Shown: positions 54,788 through 64,000, counted from the stretch's first letter. The stretch is DNA of 64,000 nucleotides from Arthrobacter rhizophilus (GCF_026241105.1 NZ_JAPFFT010000002.1:281696-345695), one strand, 5' to 3'. Notes: generated from the sequence alone by a model not told the origin. Translations and numbers: made by a program.

Positions 54788-54991
54788 TTAGGTCGCCCTC
54801 CTTGTGTGGTCGACGGTGAAGTCGCCACCCGGATACAGAATGGTCTCGTGCCCGTCGTCAAAGCGCACGAAGTACGGCGGCGCACCATTGGCACCGCGGA
54901 CTTCGATAATCTGGCCATGCCGGTCGGACGACCCGACAGTTCTGCCATGAATGATGATCCGATCTCCCTGGGTTGCTTCCACAGGAACCAC
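54788..54991 (-). CDS. DUF1918 small protein
   Basis: A 67-residue protein of one SH3-like domain. ATQGDRIIIHGRTVGSSDRH and GQIIEVRGANGAPPYFVRFD, ending in ILYPGGDFTVDH, match the DUF1918 family of actinobacteria. Its function is unknown; a nucleic-acid or protein interaction is plausible for the fold. The start is ATG 54991, with AGGTGG before it. Confidence 0.88.
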   Translation of the reverse strand: MVPVEATQGDRIIIHGRTVGSSDRHGQIIEVRGANGAPPYFVRFDDGHETILYPGGDFTVDHTRRAT

Positions 54992-55170
54992 CTCCCAGGA
55001 TCAGATTACGAGTGTTGGGCTGCCGTGGGAACAGCTTGCAGGTGGCCCATTCAATTGGCTGACCGGTGGTACGTCGCAGCCCCTAAATTGTCAGTCCTCT
55101 CCCATACGTTTGACGAAATTGTCGCCGAACCACGTCGACGTCCATCGTCGCTCTAGTAGAGAGATCGCCA

Positions 55171-56277
55171 GTGCAAAGTCAAGAACTGAAACCGGAACAG
55201 ACCACGACGGCGGCAGCAGCGGCGGCGTTCTCGGCTCTGCCGGCGCGCACCTCCATGCCGGATTGGTACCCCGAGCTGCTCGCCACTGTCTCCAGTGAAG
55301 TCAGCACGGGACGTTCACGGGCCATTTCGGCAGCGAACAGGGCGTTGCTCGCTTCCTATTGGTCCATCGGCCAGCAGCTGGCACAGCGGGAATCCGAGCA
55401 AGGCTGGGGCTCGAAAGTCGTCACCCGACTTTCCGCGGACATTCAATCCCGGTTTCCTGGATCCAAGGGATTCTCACCAAGGAACCTCCGGTACATGAAG
55501 ACTTTCGCGCAAGCTTGGCCGGAGTTCCCAATGTTGCAAGAGCCGCTTGCAACATTGCCCTGGTACCACCAGATCGCACTGCTTGAGAAGCTCGACGACG
55601 CCGCGACCCGCCTCTGGTACGCAGCGGCCGCCGTCGAACACGGATGGTCGCGCAACGTTCTTGCCCATCAGATTGAAACCCGCCTCCATGAGCGCTCAGG
55701 GCAAGCGATTACCAACTTCAAGACCACCATGATGCCGGCGGACTCGGACCTTGCCCAACAAGCCACCAGGGACCCGTATGTTTTCGACTTCGTCGCCATG
55801 ACTGACCGCCGCGGCGAGAGGGAACTGGAGCTTCAACTCGTGCAGCATGTGGAGAAGTTCCTCCTGGAACTGGGCCAAGGCTTCGCCTTCGTCGGCGAGC
55901 AAGTCCGGTTGGAGATCAACGGCGATGAGTTCTTCGCCGATCTCCTCTTCTATCACTTGAAGCTCCGCTGCTATGTTGTGATCGAGCTCAAGGCCGTGAA
56001 GTTCGAGCCGGGATTTGTCGGCCAGCTAGGCATGTACATGTCAGCTGTGGACGATCTTCTGGCGCATCCCGATGACAAGCCAACCATCGGCCTCCTGCTC
56101 TGCAAGGAGAAGAATAACGTGGTGGCCGAGTACGCGCTGCGGGGAATCAATCTGCCCATCGGTGTCTCGGAATGGCAGAGCAAAATCATTGAATCGTTGC
56201 CAGAGGAGCTCGCTTCAAGCCTGCCGAGCATCGAACTCCTTGAGGCAGAACTGGCTGCCTCGCAGGCGCCCGGGTAA
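55171..56277 (+). CDS. YhcG-like PDDEXK nuclease (DUF1016)
   Basis: A 368-residue protein with an N-terminal DUF1016 helical domain (about residues 27-180, ASYWSIGQQLAQRESEQGWG and SRNLRYM-like PRNLRYMKTFAQAW). A C-terminal PD-(D/E)xK nuclease follows, with GDEFFADLLFYHLKLRCYVV and then IELKAVKF near residue 270. The acidic residues and ELK triad are intact. YhcG proteins are often found beside restriction-modification and toxin-antitoxin genes, yet none is seen next to this one. GTG 55171 is the start; no clear SD. Its N-terminus is Ala-rich. Confidence 0.9.
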   Translation: MQSQELKPEQTTTAAAAAAFSALPARTSMPDWYPELLATVSSEVSTGRSRAISAANRALLASYWSIGQQLAQRESEQGWGSKVVTRLSADIQSRFPGSKGFSPRNLRYMKTFAQAWPEFPMLQEPLATLPWYHQIALLEKLDDAATRLWYAAAAVEHGWSRNVLAHQIETRLHERSGQAITNFKTTMMPADSDLAQQATRDPYVFDFVAMTDRRGERELELQLVQHVEKFLLELGQGFAFVGEQVRLEINGDEFFADLLFYHLKLRCYVVIELKAVKFEPGFVGQLGMYMSAVDDLLAHPDDKPTIGLLLCKEKNNVVAEYALRGINLPIGVSEWQSKIIESLPEELASSLPSIELLEAELAASQAPG

Positions 56278-56282
56278 ACTGG

Positions 56283-56939
56283 TCAGGCGACTGATGAGGG
56301 GAATTGCAGCTCAGGCCGACGCTTGGAAACCTCAACCAGCACGGCGGAAACCGCCTCCCTGATAACCTCCGCTTCACCGCCCATCCCCCGAGCGGCGTCG
56401 AGCCCCGCCGTGGCGCGGCGTACAAAAGCGTCCCAGTCGCCTCCGCCGGCACGGAGCTCTCTCAGCGGTGACATCAGGGCGGCGCGGCACAGCCACTCGT
56501 CAGGCTCCCGCACCCAACGGTCCAGAACGCCGTCCGACCGCGCCCTGGCCTGCCCTTCCAGCCCGGCAATCAAAGGTCCGATCACGTCAACCGCTAGCGG
56601 ATCGACCAGTTCGCGCAGCCTTCCTTCACGGACAAACCCCTCAAGGCGTGTCAGGTCGGTATTCGTCAGCAGATGGAGGTTGGACTGCAGCAGGACGATT
56701 GCCGCGAAGCGGCGCTCGAAAACCGGAGGCTCCCACAACTCCGAGCTCAAGGCGGCGACCTCGTCATGCGCGAGTTGCGGGTAGCGGCGGAGGGTGTCGC
56801 GGACCGTTCCCCGGATGGCCCCGATCGAGGATCCGTAGTAGCGGAGCCCTTTTCCCAGGCGCGTCTGCGCCTCCTCTGCACGGATCCAAGAGCTCTCACG
56901 GCGTAGCGCCTCATCGATGAACTCACCCGGGTCACTCAT
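56283..56939 (-). CDS. DNA alkylation repair protein, AlkD-like
   Basis: A 218-residue helical protein with HEAT-like repeats. GLRYYGSSIGAIRGTVRDTL is the AlkC/AlkD signature start, and LWEPPVFERRFAAIVLLQSN and WVREPDEWLCRAALMSPLRE give the Trp/Asp and Arg positions of the DNA-binding cleft. AlkD-type glycosylases remove positively charged 3- and 7-alkylpurines. ATG 56939 is preferred over longer reading to 57176, which runs into the dienelactone hydrolase gene on the same strand. It lies 28 bp after that gene and 5 bp from the convergent YhcG-like gene. Confidence 0.85.
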   Translation of the reverse strand: MSDPGEFIDEALRRESSWIRAEEAQTRLGKGLRYYGSSIGAIRGTVRDTLRRYPQLAHDEVAALSSELWEPPVFERRFAAIVLLQSNLHLLTNTDLTRLEGFVREGRLRELVDPLAVDVIGPLIAGLEGQARARSDGVLDRWVREPDEWLCRAALMSPLRELRAGGGDWDAFVRRATAGLDAARGMGGEAEVIREAVSAVLVEVSKRRPELQFPSSVA

Positions 56940-56967
56940 GCGAACATTCTTTCGCAATAGTGTCTGG

Positions 56968-57957
56968 TCAGACGTACTCACCGAACCATGAAAGCGTGTC
57001 CTGCCAGGCAGCAGTGGCCTGGGTTTGGTTGTAACGCTCGCTCGTGTCGTTGTGGAAGGCGTGGTCGACGCCGGGATAGACAGTGAGTTTGTGGCGCACC
57101 CTGGTGGCTGCGAGCGCATCCCGAAGTGCGGGCATTGCACCGGTGATGCGTTGGTCGAGTTCGGCATAGACGCCAAAGACGGCCGGTTTGATGGATGGAA
57201 CCTTGTCCAGGTCGGGTGCGGGGCCGTAGAAGGCCGCTGTGGCTTTCAGCCTGGGTATCTCGGCGGCGGCATACCAGGTGATGCCACCGCCAAAACAGTA
57301 GCCGTTCATCGCGATCCGCTCGCCATCCACGAAATCCAATGACCGGAGGTAGTCGAAGCCCGCGGAAAAGTCGGAAACGTGTCGCTCGGCTCCTGCCCGC
57401 GTCAGCGCCCCGGGGACGGCGTCGGCATCCAGGCTTCGCGTGCCTCCCTCTCGGCTCAGGAGATCCGGCGCCAACGCGACGTACCCGGCCTTGGCAAAAC
57501 GGCGCGCGATGTCCTGGATATGCAGGGTGAGTCCGCGGTTCTCATGGCAGACGAGCACCGCCGGTCCCGGATCGGCCCCCTCAGGCCTGGCGAGGTACGC
57601 GCTGATCTCGGTTCCGCCGGCGGGGAACCGCACAGTGGCCGTCACCAGGCCGGACGCGCCCTCCGGGACGGAGAGCGGACTCTTCGCCCCCGGAACTTGC
57701 CCTCCGGCCATCGCGCCCGAGGCCGCATCCCTTGGCAACCGGGCCGACGACGCCACTGGGCTCGGCATTGGGTCGGTGCTCTGCGGGACTTCGTCGGCGG
57801 TACAGCCGAGCTGCAGCATCGCTGAGGAAGCCGCGGCCATGCTCCCGGTAATGAACGCCACCCGACGGATAAACGCACCGTGGGACATGTCTCCGGCACG
57901 GTAGTCGTCGAAGAATTCCTCGACGAGGTACTTCTCAAATTTGCCAAGCTGGGTCAC
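56968..57957 (-). CDS. Dienelactone hydrolase family protein, exported
   Basis: A 329-residue protein. An N-terminal segment RRVAFITGSMAAASSAMLQL near residue 30 resembles a Tat-like signal with a Cys near residue 50. The DLH domain starts about residue 105. NGYCFGGGITWYAA is the nucleophile elbow with Cys near residue 224, and VDHAFHNDTSERYN holds the catalytic His. GVYAELDQRITGAMP carries the Asp. It hydrolyses a lactone or other ester outside the membrane. GTG 57957 follows AGGAGG at 6 bases. Its natural substrate is unknown. Confidence 0.88.
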   Translation of the reverse strand: MTQLGKFEKYLVEEFFDDYRAGDMSHGAFIRRVAFITGSMAAASSAMLQLGCTADEVPQSTDPMPSPVASSARLPRDAASGAMAGGQVPGAKSPLSVPEGASGLVTATVRFPAGGTEISAYLARPEGADPGPAVLVCHENRGLTLHIQDIARRFAKAGYVALAPDLLSREGGTRSLDADAVPGALTRAGAERHVSDFSAGFDYLRSLDFVDGERIAMNGYCFGGGITWYAAAEIPRLKATAAFYGPAPDLDKVPSIKPAVFGVYAELDQRITGAMPALRDALAATRVRHKLTVYPGVDHAFHNDTSERYNQTQATAAWQDTLSWFGEYV

Positions 57958-58072
57958 GACAGGCCTCCTGAGTTTGCCGCATATCTTCCTCCCAAGACCG
58001 TCACCGGGCAAGGGCGCTACGGGGCGCGCAAGATGGTGGGCGCGGCCGCCAAGTAATGAGACACTCAGTTCC

Positions 58073-58963
58073 ATGCGTGAATTCGTGGTTCTCGGCACCG
58101 CCTCCCAGGTCCCGACCAGGACCCGCAACCACAACGGATATGTGCTCTATTGGGATGGTGAGGGCTTGCTCTTCGACCCCGGAGAAGGTACCCAGCGGCA
58201 GATGATCCAGGCTGGTGTCTCGGCCAGCCAGATCACGCGTATCTGTATAACCCATGTCCACGGCGACCACTGTTTCGGGCTGCCGGGCGTGCTTTCGCGC
58301 ATGGCCCTGGACCGAGTGGAGCATCCAATCCATTTGCACTATCCCGCGTCGGGAGAGGACATGATCCACGCCCTCGTGGCTGTTGCGTCTCCCGGGATCG
58401 ACCTTCGGCTTCACCCGCACGGGGGCGCCGGGCCTATCGCCGCGGGAGTGGAGGTGCGGCCGCTGCTCCATCGAATCGAGACATACGGCTATAGGGTTGT
58501 CGAGCCCGACGGCCGCAGCCTCCTGCCGGAGCGGCTTGCGGCGGCCGGGATTACCGGATCGGACGTCAGCCTCCTGCAGCAGGACGGGAGTCTGGGCGGC
58601 GTGCGCTTGGAAGACGTGAGCGTGCCTAGGCCGGGACAGCGCTTCGCCTTCGTGATGGACACGGCGCCATGCGCCGGTGCTGAGGAACTCGCCGAGGGTG
58701 CCGACCTTCTCGTGGCTGAGTCCACTTTCAGCGACGACGACGGCGGCCTCGCCACGCAGTACCGCCACCTCACCGCAGGGCAGGCCGGGGCGTTGGCTGC
58801 CACCGCCGAAGCAGGCATGCTCATCCTTACCCACTTCTCGTCACGATACACAGACGTCAGCCCGCTCGAAGAGCAAGCCCGGACGCGGTCCGGCGGGGCC
58901 GCCGTCGTGGCCGCAAACGACCTGGACCGGATCCCCTTCCCGAAGCGGCAGCGGTGGGTCTAA
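58073..58963 (+). CDS. rnz: Ribonuclease Z
   Basis: A 296-residue MBL-fold protein. VVLGTASQVPTRTRNHNGYV is the N-terminal RNase Z signature, and CITHVHGDHCFGLPGVLSRM near residue 59 carries the HxHxDH motif. DTAPCAGAEELAEGADLLVA and LTHFSSRYTD add the Asp and His ligands. RNase Z removes the 3' trailer of tRNA precursors. The ATG has no strong SD and sits 116 bp from the divergent hydrolase start. AAGxG-like PFPKRQRWV closes the protein. Confidence 0.9.
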   Translation: MREFVVLGTASQVPTRTRNHNGYVLYWDGEGLLFDPGEGTQRQMIQAGVSASQITRICITHVHGDHCFGLPGVLSRMALDRVEHPIHLHYPASGEDMIHALVAVASPGIDLRLHPHGGAGPIAAGVEVRPLLHRIETYGYRVVEPDGRSLLPERLAAAGITGSDVSLLQQDGSLGGVRLEDVSVPRPGQRFAFVMDTAPCAGAEELAEGADLLVAESTFSDDDGGLATQYRHLTAGQAGALAATAEAGMLILTHFSSRYTDVSPLEEQARTRSGGAAVVAANDLDRIPFPKRQRWV

Positions 58964-59168
58964 AAGACGCGGAAGAAGCGTTCGGCACCCCTGAGGGCGC
59001 CGGGTTGCGACACACGGCGGCTCGCGACGGCGTCGGAAGTACATGGCAATTTTGTGATGCTTTCGGGTCGGTTCCCGGATAATCTGTCCGTGGGAAGGGC
59101 CACGCCGGCACACCCGGGAGTCCGCGGATGTGGGCGGGCTTGTCATCTATTCAGCTCTGGGGGCCGAA

Positions 59169-62100
59169 ATGACAAACGAAATGCGGCCACTGGATAACGT
59201 TGGCTCCTATGTGGGCCTCGTTGAGGCAGTACCCGACGCATTGCTGGTGATCGACGAGGACGGACGGATCACGTTCGGCAATGCCTACACAGAGCAGCTC
59301 TTCGGCTATTCGCGTAGCCAGCTGCTTGGCAAGCATTATGAGATGCTCTTTCCGGAGCGGTTCCAGGGCCACGGTGGCACCATCCGAGACCTCTTTGCCA
59401 GTGATCCTGGAATACGCCGGGCGGGCGCTGACCTGAAACTGTCCGGCCGTAACCGTGACGGCACCGAGTTTCCCATTGAGGTCAGCTTCGCTCCCCTCGG
59501 CGTCGGACCCGGCATGCAACTCGTCGCCTCCATCCGCGAAGTAAGTGACCGCAGCCGCGTTAACGCGGAACTCCGTGATGCCCTCTCCCTTCTCAGTGCC
59601 ACCCTGGAGTCCACAGCGGACGGCATCCTGGTTGTCGCGGCAGACGGGACGATTGCGGGCGCGAACGAACGGTTCGCCGCACTGTGGGGTATCCCCGCGG
59701 ATCTTATGGAGTCCCACGACGACGGCCGACTGTTGGCTTTCGTCCTGGATCAGCTCACGGATCCCGGCGGCTTCATAGGCAAGGTCCAGGAACTCTACGC
59801 GGATCCGGGGGCGGAGAGCCTGGATATGTTGGAATTCCGTGACGGGCGGACGTTTGAGCGGTATTCCCGGCCCCAACTGGTCGGGGATGAGATCGTAGGA
59901 CGGGTCTGGAGTTTCCGCGACGTTACTTCCCGCCAGCTCGCAAGGGACCAGGCGCGGGAGGCGCTCGCCCAAGTGGAGGGTCTGGCCGCCATCGTTGAAT
60001 CCTCGGCTGACGCGATCATTGGTATGACGCCCGAGGGCCTCATCACCAGCTGGAACCCTGGGGCCGAAAAGCTGTATGGATACACTGCCGCTGAAGCGAC
60101 CGGGCAGAACGTCCGGCTCCTCATTCCGGACCACCTGCAGGCTGAGGACGAGGTACTGGCCGCTGTCCTGGATGGCGGACAGGCCCGTAGCTTCGAAACA
60201 GACAGGGTGCGAAAGAACGGGTCCATCGTGCCCGTATCTTTGACGGTTTCCCCGATCCGCGGCGAACACGGAGTCGTCGGAATTGCGACCATCGGACAGG
60301 ACATCACCGCTCGGCGTGCCGCTGAGGCCGAGCTGCGGGCTGCCCGGGAGGCGGCCCTGGAATCGAGCAGGTTGAAGTCCGAGTTCCTGGCGACGATGAG
60401 CCACGAGATCCGTACCCCCATGAACGGAGTCATAGGCCTGACTACGCTTCTACTGGACACACCGTTGGATGAAGCGCAACGCAAATACGCCGAAGGGGTT
60501 CAGACCGCTGCCGGAGCTTTGTTGACCTTGATTAACGACATCCTCGATTTCTCGAAGTTGGAAGCTGGGAAAATCGACCTGGACATCACCTCCTTCGATC
60601 CGCAGCACCTGATGGATGAAGTTGCCGGGCTCCTGGCCGAAGCCGCACAGGGCAAAGGCCTGGAGCTCATCGCGTACTGCCATCCCGATGTTCCCGCACG
60701 GCTAGCCGGTGATGCCGGCCGGATCCGGCAGATCCTGCTGAACCTGGCTTCGAACGCCGTAAAGTTCACCGCGTCCGGTGAGGTCGCCATCCGGGTGAAC
60801 GTCGCGGACCAGGACGCAAGAACCGCGCTAGTGCGGTTCGAGGTCAGTGATACCGGTATCGGTATCGATGCCGCGGACCATGTGCGCTTGTTCGATTCGT
60901 TCTCCCAAGCGGACGCCTCCACTACGCGTCGGTACGGTGGCACCGGGCTGGGGCTGGCCATATGCCGGCGCCTGACGGAAGTGATGGGCGGGGAAATCGG
61001 TGTGACCAGTACCCCGGGTGAGGGAAGCACGTTCTGGTTCTCTATCCGATTGCCGCTAGCTAAGGAACACGGGAGCCTTGCCGCCACTCCGGTCCCGGGA
61101 CTGCTGACGGGCCTGCGCGTGCTGGTGGTCGACGACAATGCCACCAATAGGTTCGCATTGGAATCGCAGTTGAAGACGTGGGGACTGCGGCCGGACGCGG
61201 TGGCCGACGCGCGCACGGCCCTTGAACGATCCCGGACGGCAGTCGCCGCGGGGCAACCCTTCGACGTCGCAGTGCTCGACATGTGCATGCCGGACATGGA
61301 CGGCCTCGAGCTTGCTCACGAGTTCCACAGGGACCCCGCCCTACGGGGCGTCCGGCTCATGATGCTGACGTCCGCGTCCCAGGTATCCAAGGCCGATATG
61401 ACTGAGGCAGGAATCAGCGAATGGCTCACGAAACCCGTACGCAGCTCCGAACTCTACGACCGCCTTATGCGGCTGGTGGCGGGCAACCCGGCGATCGAGC
61501 CAGCGTCCTCACTGGCGCGGCCACCGATGCCGGACAGGCCTTCCCGGGGCCGGATCCTTGTGGTCGAGGACAATGAGGTGAACCAGCTCGTCGCCTGCGA
61601 AATGGTTGCCAAACTGGGATACCAGGCAGAGGTGGTTGCCGATGGCGCCGAGGCTGTCTCCGCTATCGCCGCCCACTCCTATGCGGCTGTGCTCATGGAT
61701 TGCCACATGCCCGTCATGGACGGCTTCCAAGCCACCAGGAGCATTCGGGCACAGGAGAGCCGCTCTGAGCACCTGCCCATCATCGCCATGACCGCCGGAG
61801 CCCAGGACGAAGACCGAGAGCGCTGCCTCTCCGCCGGCATGGACGACTACCTCAGCAAACCAGTTGATCTGGTGGCCCTGGATGAAACCCTGAAGCGGTG
61901 GGTTCCCCGCGGGGCAACTCCCGACGCTGAAGCGCTGGCTGTTGATCCGGGACGCCTTGCGGTTCTGCGTGAATTGGGTCCGGTGGACGGGCGTGGTCTT
62001 TTGCCCTCAGCCGCCGGAGCCTTCCGGCGCGGTGTCCCCACCGGCGTCGCCGCCCTTCATCAGGCATTGGAGGATGGTGGCGGGGCGGCACTCGAACAAG

Positions 62101-62282
62101 CCGCCCACACGCTCAAGGGCGCCGCAGCCAGTATCGGGGCCACCGGTGCTGCATCCCTGTGCCAGGAATTGGAGGATCTGGGGCGCAAGGGCGGTGGCCA
62201 ATCGGGAACCGAGCTGCTGACCCGGCTACTTGCCGAGCTGGCACGGGTGGACAAAGAGTTGGAGAACGCGTTGCATACGTAG
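59169..62282 (+). CDS. Hybrid sensor histidine kinase with two receivers and HPt
   Basis: A 1,037-residue soluble phosphorelay protein with no TM helix. Three PAS domains occupy about residues 15-130, 140-255 and 265-385. HisKA has the phospho-accepting His412 in [14 protein letters not shown]. The ATPase domain has [15 protein letters not shown] and [15 protein letters not shown]. Receiver 1 has Asp704 in [12 protein letters not shown], and receiver 2 has Asp844 in [12 protein letters not shown]. The C-terminal HPt has His980 in [13 protein letters not shown]. Phosphate could pass from His412 via the Asp residues to His980. No partner regulator is adjacent. ATG 59169 follows GGGGG; GTG 59130 is the alternative. 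Confidence 0.93.
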   Translation: MTNEMRPLDNVGSYVGLVEAVPDALLVIDEDGRITFGNAYTEQLFGYSRSQLLGKHYEMLFPERFQGHGGTIRDLFASDPGIRRAGADLKLSGRNRDGTEFPIEVSFAPLGVGPGMQLVASIREVSDRSRVNAELRDALSLLSATLESTADGILVVAADGTIAGANERFAALWGIPADLMESHDDGRLLAFVLDQLTDPGGFIGKVQELYADPGAESLDMLEFRDGRTFERYSRPQLVGDEIVGRVWSFRDVTSRQLARDQAREALAQVEGLAAIVESSADAIIGMTPEGLITSWNPGAEKLYGYTAAEATGQNVRLLIPDHLQAEDEVLAAVLDGGQARSFETDRVRKNGSIVPVSLTVSPIRGEHGVVGIATIGQDITARRAAEAELRAAREAALESSRLKSEFLATMSHEIRTPMNGVIGLTTLLLDTPLDEAQRKYAEGVQTAAGALLTLINDILDFSKLEAGKIDLDITSFDPQHLMDEVAGLLAEAAQGKGLELIAYCHPDVPARLAGDAGRIRQILLNLASNAVKFTASGEVAIRVNVADQDARTALVRFEVSDTGIGIDAADHVRLFDSFSQADASTTRRYGGTGLGLAICRRLTEVMGGEIGVTSTPGEGSTFWFSIRLPLAKEHGSLAATPVPGLLTGLRVLVVDDNATNRFALESQLKTWGLRPDAVADARTALERSRTAVAAGQPFDVAVLDMCMPDMDGLELAHEFHRDPALRGVRLMMLTSASQVSKADMTEAGISEWLTKPVRSSELYDRLMRLVAGNPAIEPASSLARPPMPDRPSRGRILVVEDNEVNQLVACEMVAKLGYQAEVVADGAEAVSAIAAHSYAAVLMDCHMPVMDGFQATRSIRAQESRSEHLPIIAMTAGAQDEDRERCLSAGMDDYLSKPVDLVALDETLKRWVPRGATPDAEALAVDPGRLAVLRELGPVDGRGLLPSAAGAFRRGVPTGVAALHQALEDGGGAALEQAAHTLKGAAASIGATGAASLCQELEDLGRKGGGQSGTELLTRLLAELARVDKELENALHT

Positions 62283-62956
62283 GGCTGCCCGCGTGTTTGG
62301 CCGCCCGTACCTGGAAAACGAGTAGGCGGCACTCGTGCCTCAGGGCCGGGAAAGATGTTGAATTAACGCAGGAACACATCCGCGGCTTGAGACAGACCGG
62401 CCGGCCCTCCGGGACCGGCATTGGACGGGGCCGACGGCGGGAGGGCCCCTGGAGCCCGGGGCTCGGGGTCCTCTACCCCAGACGCCGCCGGCCCCCCATT
62501 TTGTGGGAAGTCGCCTGCTGACTCACCACCGAGCGGTCTATTGACACGGGTACTTTGCCGATGAGAGTGAGCGAAATCGCCGTTGCTTTCGCCCGGAACG
62601 CGGTGCCTTGACCTTGCCGGTGCAGGGCGCGGGTTCTTAGATGTTGCTGGCAATCATTGCGTAGTCCGTGAACACCACCGGGCCCGCAGTGAGGACAGGC
62701 TGGTAGACGGCCTCAAATGCCGCCACCTCTGCGGATCTCCCGTGGGCCTCGTGTGCTTCCTCCAAGTTTCGCCCGGCAGGGCAGTTCTTCCAAGCCAAGC
62801 ACATCCACCGACAACCGTCACCGTCGGAGGGGCGCGGGCTGCCCAACCCCTCTCCGGGGGCGGCACTCTCCTCGGCGCCAGCCGGTGCCTGCCGGAGTCG
62901 CGCACCAATCCAAGCGCCAACACTAAATTGTCGGTGCCTGCTGCGATGCTGTGGGT
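62283..62956. other. 674-bp intergenic stretch with a large GC-rich stem
   Basis: Between the sensor kinase and the DUF222 gene I see no confident gene. A stem-loop pairs 62427-62440 (GGGGCCGACGGCGG) with 62485-62496 (CCGCCGGCCCCC) and may terminate the kinase transcript. A minus-strand frame at 62637-62846 could encode 69 residues and is listed separately. The rest is unremarkable. Confidence 0.6.
62637..62846 (-). CDS. Possible 69-residue protein or gene fragment
   Basis: This minus-strand frame reads MGSPRPSDGDGCRWMCLAW and ends FTDYAMIASNI after EEAHEAHGRSAEVAAFEAVY. The C-terminal part has the look of the last strand and helix of a small ferredoxin-like (ABM-type) domain, whereas the N-terminal 20 residues look like read-through of GC-rich sequence. 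It may be the remaining end of a degraded gene. No SD is visible. I am not sure that it is translated. Confidence 0.3.
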   Translation of the reverse strand: MGSPRPSDGDGCRWMCLAWKNCPAGRNLEEAHEAHGRSAEVAAFEAVYQPVLTAGPVVFTDYAMIASNI

Positions 62957-64000
62957 ATGGATCGAAGGACAGCGTGGGGTACGGAAAGCAGGGCGGCCGT
63001 GGAGGCCGTTGCCGCGTCCGTTGCTGTGCTCACGGCCTTCAGCGGGGCCGGCTCGGTGCGCTCCGATGCGCCCGGCCTCGATTCCCCGCGGGACGCTGAT
63101 TTCGCGCGGGACGCCGATCCACCACGGGACGCCGATCCGCTCCGACGTCTGGCCGATGATTGCCTGGACGGCCTCGCCGAAGTGGCCCGGCTGGAAGCCC
63201 GGACCGCCGCGCTGAAAGCGAAACTGGCCGCGGACTACGTTCACGCGGCCAGGCTCCTGGCGTCACCGGCTTCATCACCGCAGGAACACACCGCCCAGGA
63301 GCTAGCCCTGGTCGCCGAGGTCGCCTGCGTCCTGACCGTCAGCGAACGAACCGCCGGGGCACTCCTGTCCGAATGCCAGGCACTGACCACGGCCCTGCCG
63401 CTGACCCTGGCGGCCCTTGGGTCCGGGACGATCTCCTGGCAGCACGCCCGGATCATCGTCGAAGAAACCGAGGGCCTGGACCCCGCCGGAGCGGCCGCGC
63501 TGGAAGCGCACTTCCTGGACCCCGACGCCCCGAACCCTGCCCGAGGATGCCCGGCCGGGGACCTCGTCCCGTCCCGGTTCCGGGCCAAGGCACGCACCTG
63601 GCGGGAACGCCACCACCCCGCCGGCATCGAAGAACGCCACGCCACAAAATCCGCGGACCGGCGGGTCGAGTACATCCCGGACCGCGACGGCATGGCATGG
63701 CTCTCCGCCCACCTTCCCGCAGATACCGCCGCCGGGATCTGGGAACGGACCACCGCCGCGGCCCGCGCCCTCCAAGGCCCCCACGAGGCCCGCACCCTCG
63801 CCCAGCTCCGCGCCGACATCACCGCCACCTGGCTCCTCACCAACCACACCACCGGCGGGACAGTCACCGGCGGAATGCCCGACGGCGGCACGGGAGCGGG
63901 CGGGGCCGGACCAGGGCGGCAGGGAGCGGGCGGGGCCGGGCGCGTCCCGGCCCCGCGGGCGCAGGTCCTGGTCACCGTCCCGGTCCTGTCCCTTCTGGGC
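62957..64000 (+). CDS. DUF222/HNH endonuclease-like protein, N-terminal part
   Basis: The frame is open from ATG 62957 to the right edge, 348 codons so far. It carries DUF222 (about residues 80-300): LEARTAALKAKLAADYVHAA, VLTVSERTAGALLSECQALT and ISWQHARIIVEETEGLDPAG. YIPDRDGMAWLSAHLPADTA and RTLAQLRADITATWLL are further signatures. Such actinobacterial proteins (13E12 repeat-like) usually end in an HNH nuclease domain, which would lie beyond the window. A three-unit RDAD repeat lies near residues 45-62, and a Gly/Ala-rich section lies near the end. The gene has no clear SD. Confidence 0.88.
   Translation, partial: MDRRTAWGTESRAAVEAVAASVAVLTAFSGAGSVRSDAPGLDSPRDADFARDADPPRDADPLRRLADDCLDGLAEVARLEARTAALKAKLAADYVHAARLLASPASSPQEHTAQELALVAEVACVLTVSERTAGALLSECQALTTALPLTLAALGSGTISWQHARIIVEETEGLDPAGAAALEAHFLDPDAPNPARGCPAGDLVPSRFRAKARTWRERHHPAGIEERHATKSADRRVEYIPDRDGMAWLSAHLPADTAAGIWERTTAAARALQGPHEARTLAQLRADITATWLLTNHTTGGTVTGGMPDGGTGAGGAGPGRQGAGGAGRVPAPRAQVLVTVPVLSLLG
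63089..63142 (+). repeat. Three tandem 18-bp units in the DUF222 gene
   Basis: Units start at 63089, 63107 and 63125 with CGGGACGCYGAT followed by six variable bases. They encode RDADFA, RDADPP and RDADPL, near residues 45-62 of the protein, between the leader segment and DUF222. Confidence 0.8.

Noticed and set aside
62427..62496. A possible tRNA in the GC-rich stem
   Set aside because: The sequence can form one long stem but no cloverleaf, and the T-arm motif GTTC is missing.
1..64000. CRISPR array, prophage or insertion sequence
   Set aside because: I saw no regularly spaced direct repeats, no integrase, transposase or phage structural gene, and no flanking target duplications.

Overview
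The window is high-GC, densely coded actinobacterial chromosome. GTG and TTG starts, 1-11 bp gene overlaps, a mycoredoxin, a mycothiol-dependent formaldehyde dehydrogenase, an Eis-type acetyltransferase, a CoaE-GrpB fusion and a DUF222/HNH gene together suggest Micrococcaceae, most likely Arthrobacter in the broad sense. This placement is inference from gene content; no database search was possible. I see no rRNA, tRNA, CRISPR array, prophage or insertion sequence.

Layout. 1-4.8 kb: start of a trans-aconitate methyltransferase-like gene, divergent from a DUF3516 helicase, a GNAT protein and an alpha/beta hydrolase. 4.8-17.1 kb, mostly minus strand: a TerC manganese exporter behind a yybP-ykoY riboswitch, then the informational genes uvrB, coaE, rpsA and polA, with yigZ (plus strand), a lipoprotein deacetylase and an Eis-like acetyltransferase between them. 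17.1-22.3 kb: thioesterase, DHFR-like reductase, an uncharacterised lipoprotein/membrane-protein pair, and a PiT phosphate transporter with a small membrane partner. 22.4-29.8 kb, plus strand: kynA-kynU-paaX tryptophan degradation operon, a LolA/RseB-like protein with an ABC exporter, a YciO-type protein and a small hydrolase. 29.8-35.7 kb, minus strand: EF-G2-like GTPase, M50-like membrane protease, HrpB helicase.

35.7-50.6 kb is an accessory-looking stretch: an orphan 61-residue protein, a slipin, a DUF6153/DUF305 pair, a PHP metallohydrolase, an alcohol dehydrogenase, a TMEM175-like channel, a decayed acetyltransferase, trxB, an Nramp importer behind a DtxR-type box, two more transporters, mycoredoxin, and mscR with a metallo-beta-lactamase partner. 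50.6-64 kb: an FdhF/YdeP molybdoenzyme, a lipoate-ligase-like protein overlapping a thioesterase, DUF1918, a solitary YhcG-type nuclease, an AlkD-like protein, a dienelactone hydrolase, RNase Z, a 1,037-residue hybrid sensor kinase, and the start of a DUF222/HNH gene.

Links between genes. Manganese handling appears twice with opposite control: export (TerC) behind a Mn riboswitch, import (mntH) behind a DtxR/MntR-like site. kynA and kynU supply two of three steps from tryptophan to anthranilate; the formamidase step is missing here and a PaaX repressor is encoded in the same operon. Mycoredoxin, mscR and its MBL partner form a small thiol/formaldehyde group. The most interesting signals are the riboswitch leader, the apparently leaderless kyn transcript with a palindrome on its -35, a nested palindromic element after trxB and a second long palindrome after mycoredoxin, an internally deleted acetyltransferase pseudogene, and an ambiguous Tat-signal start that a single extra C could explain.
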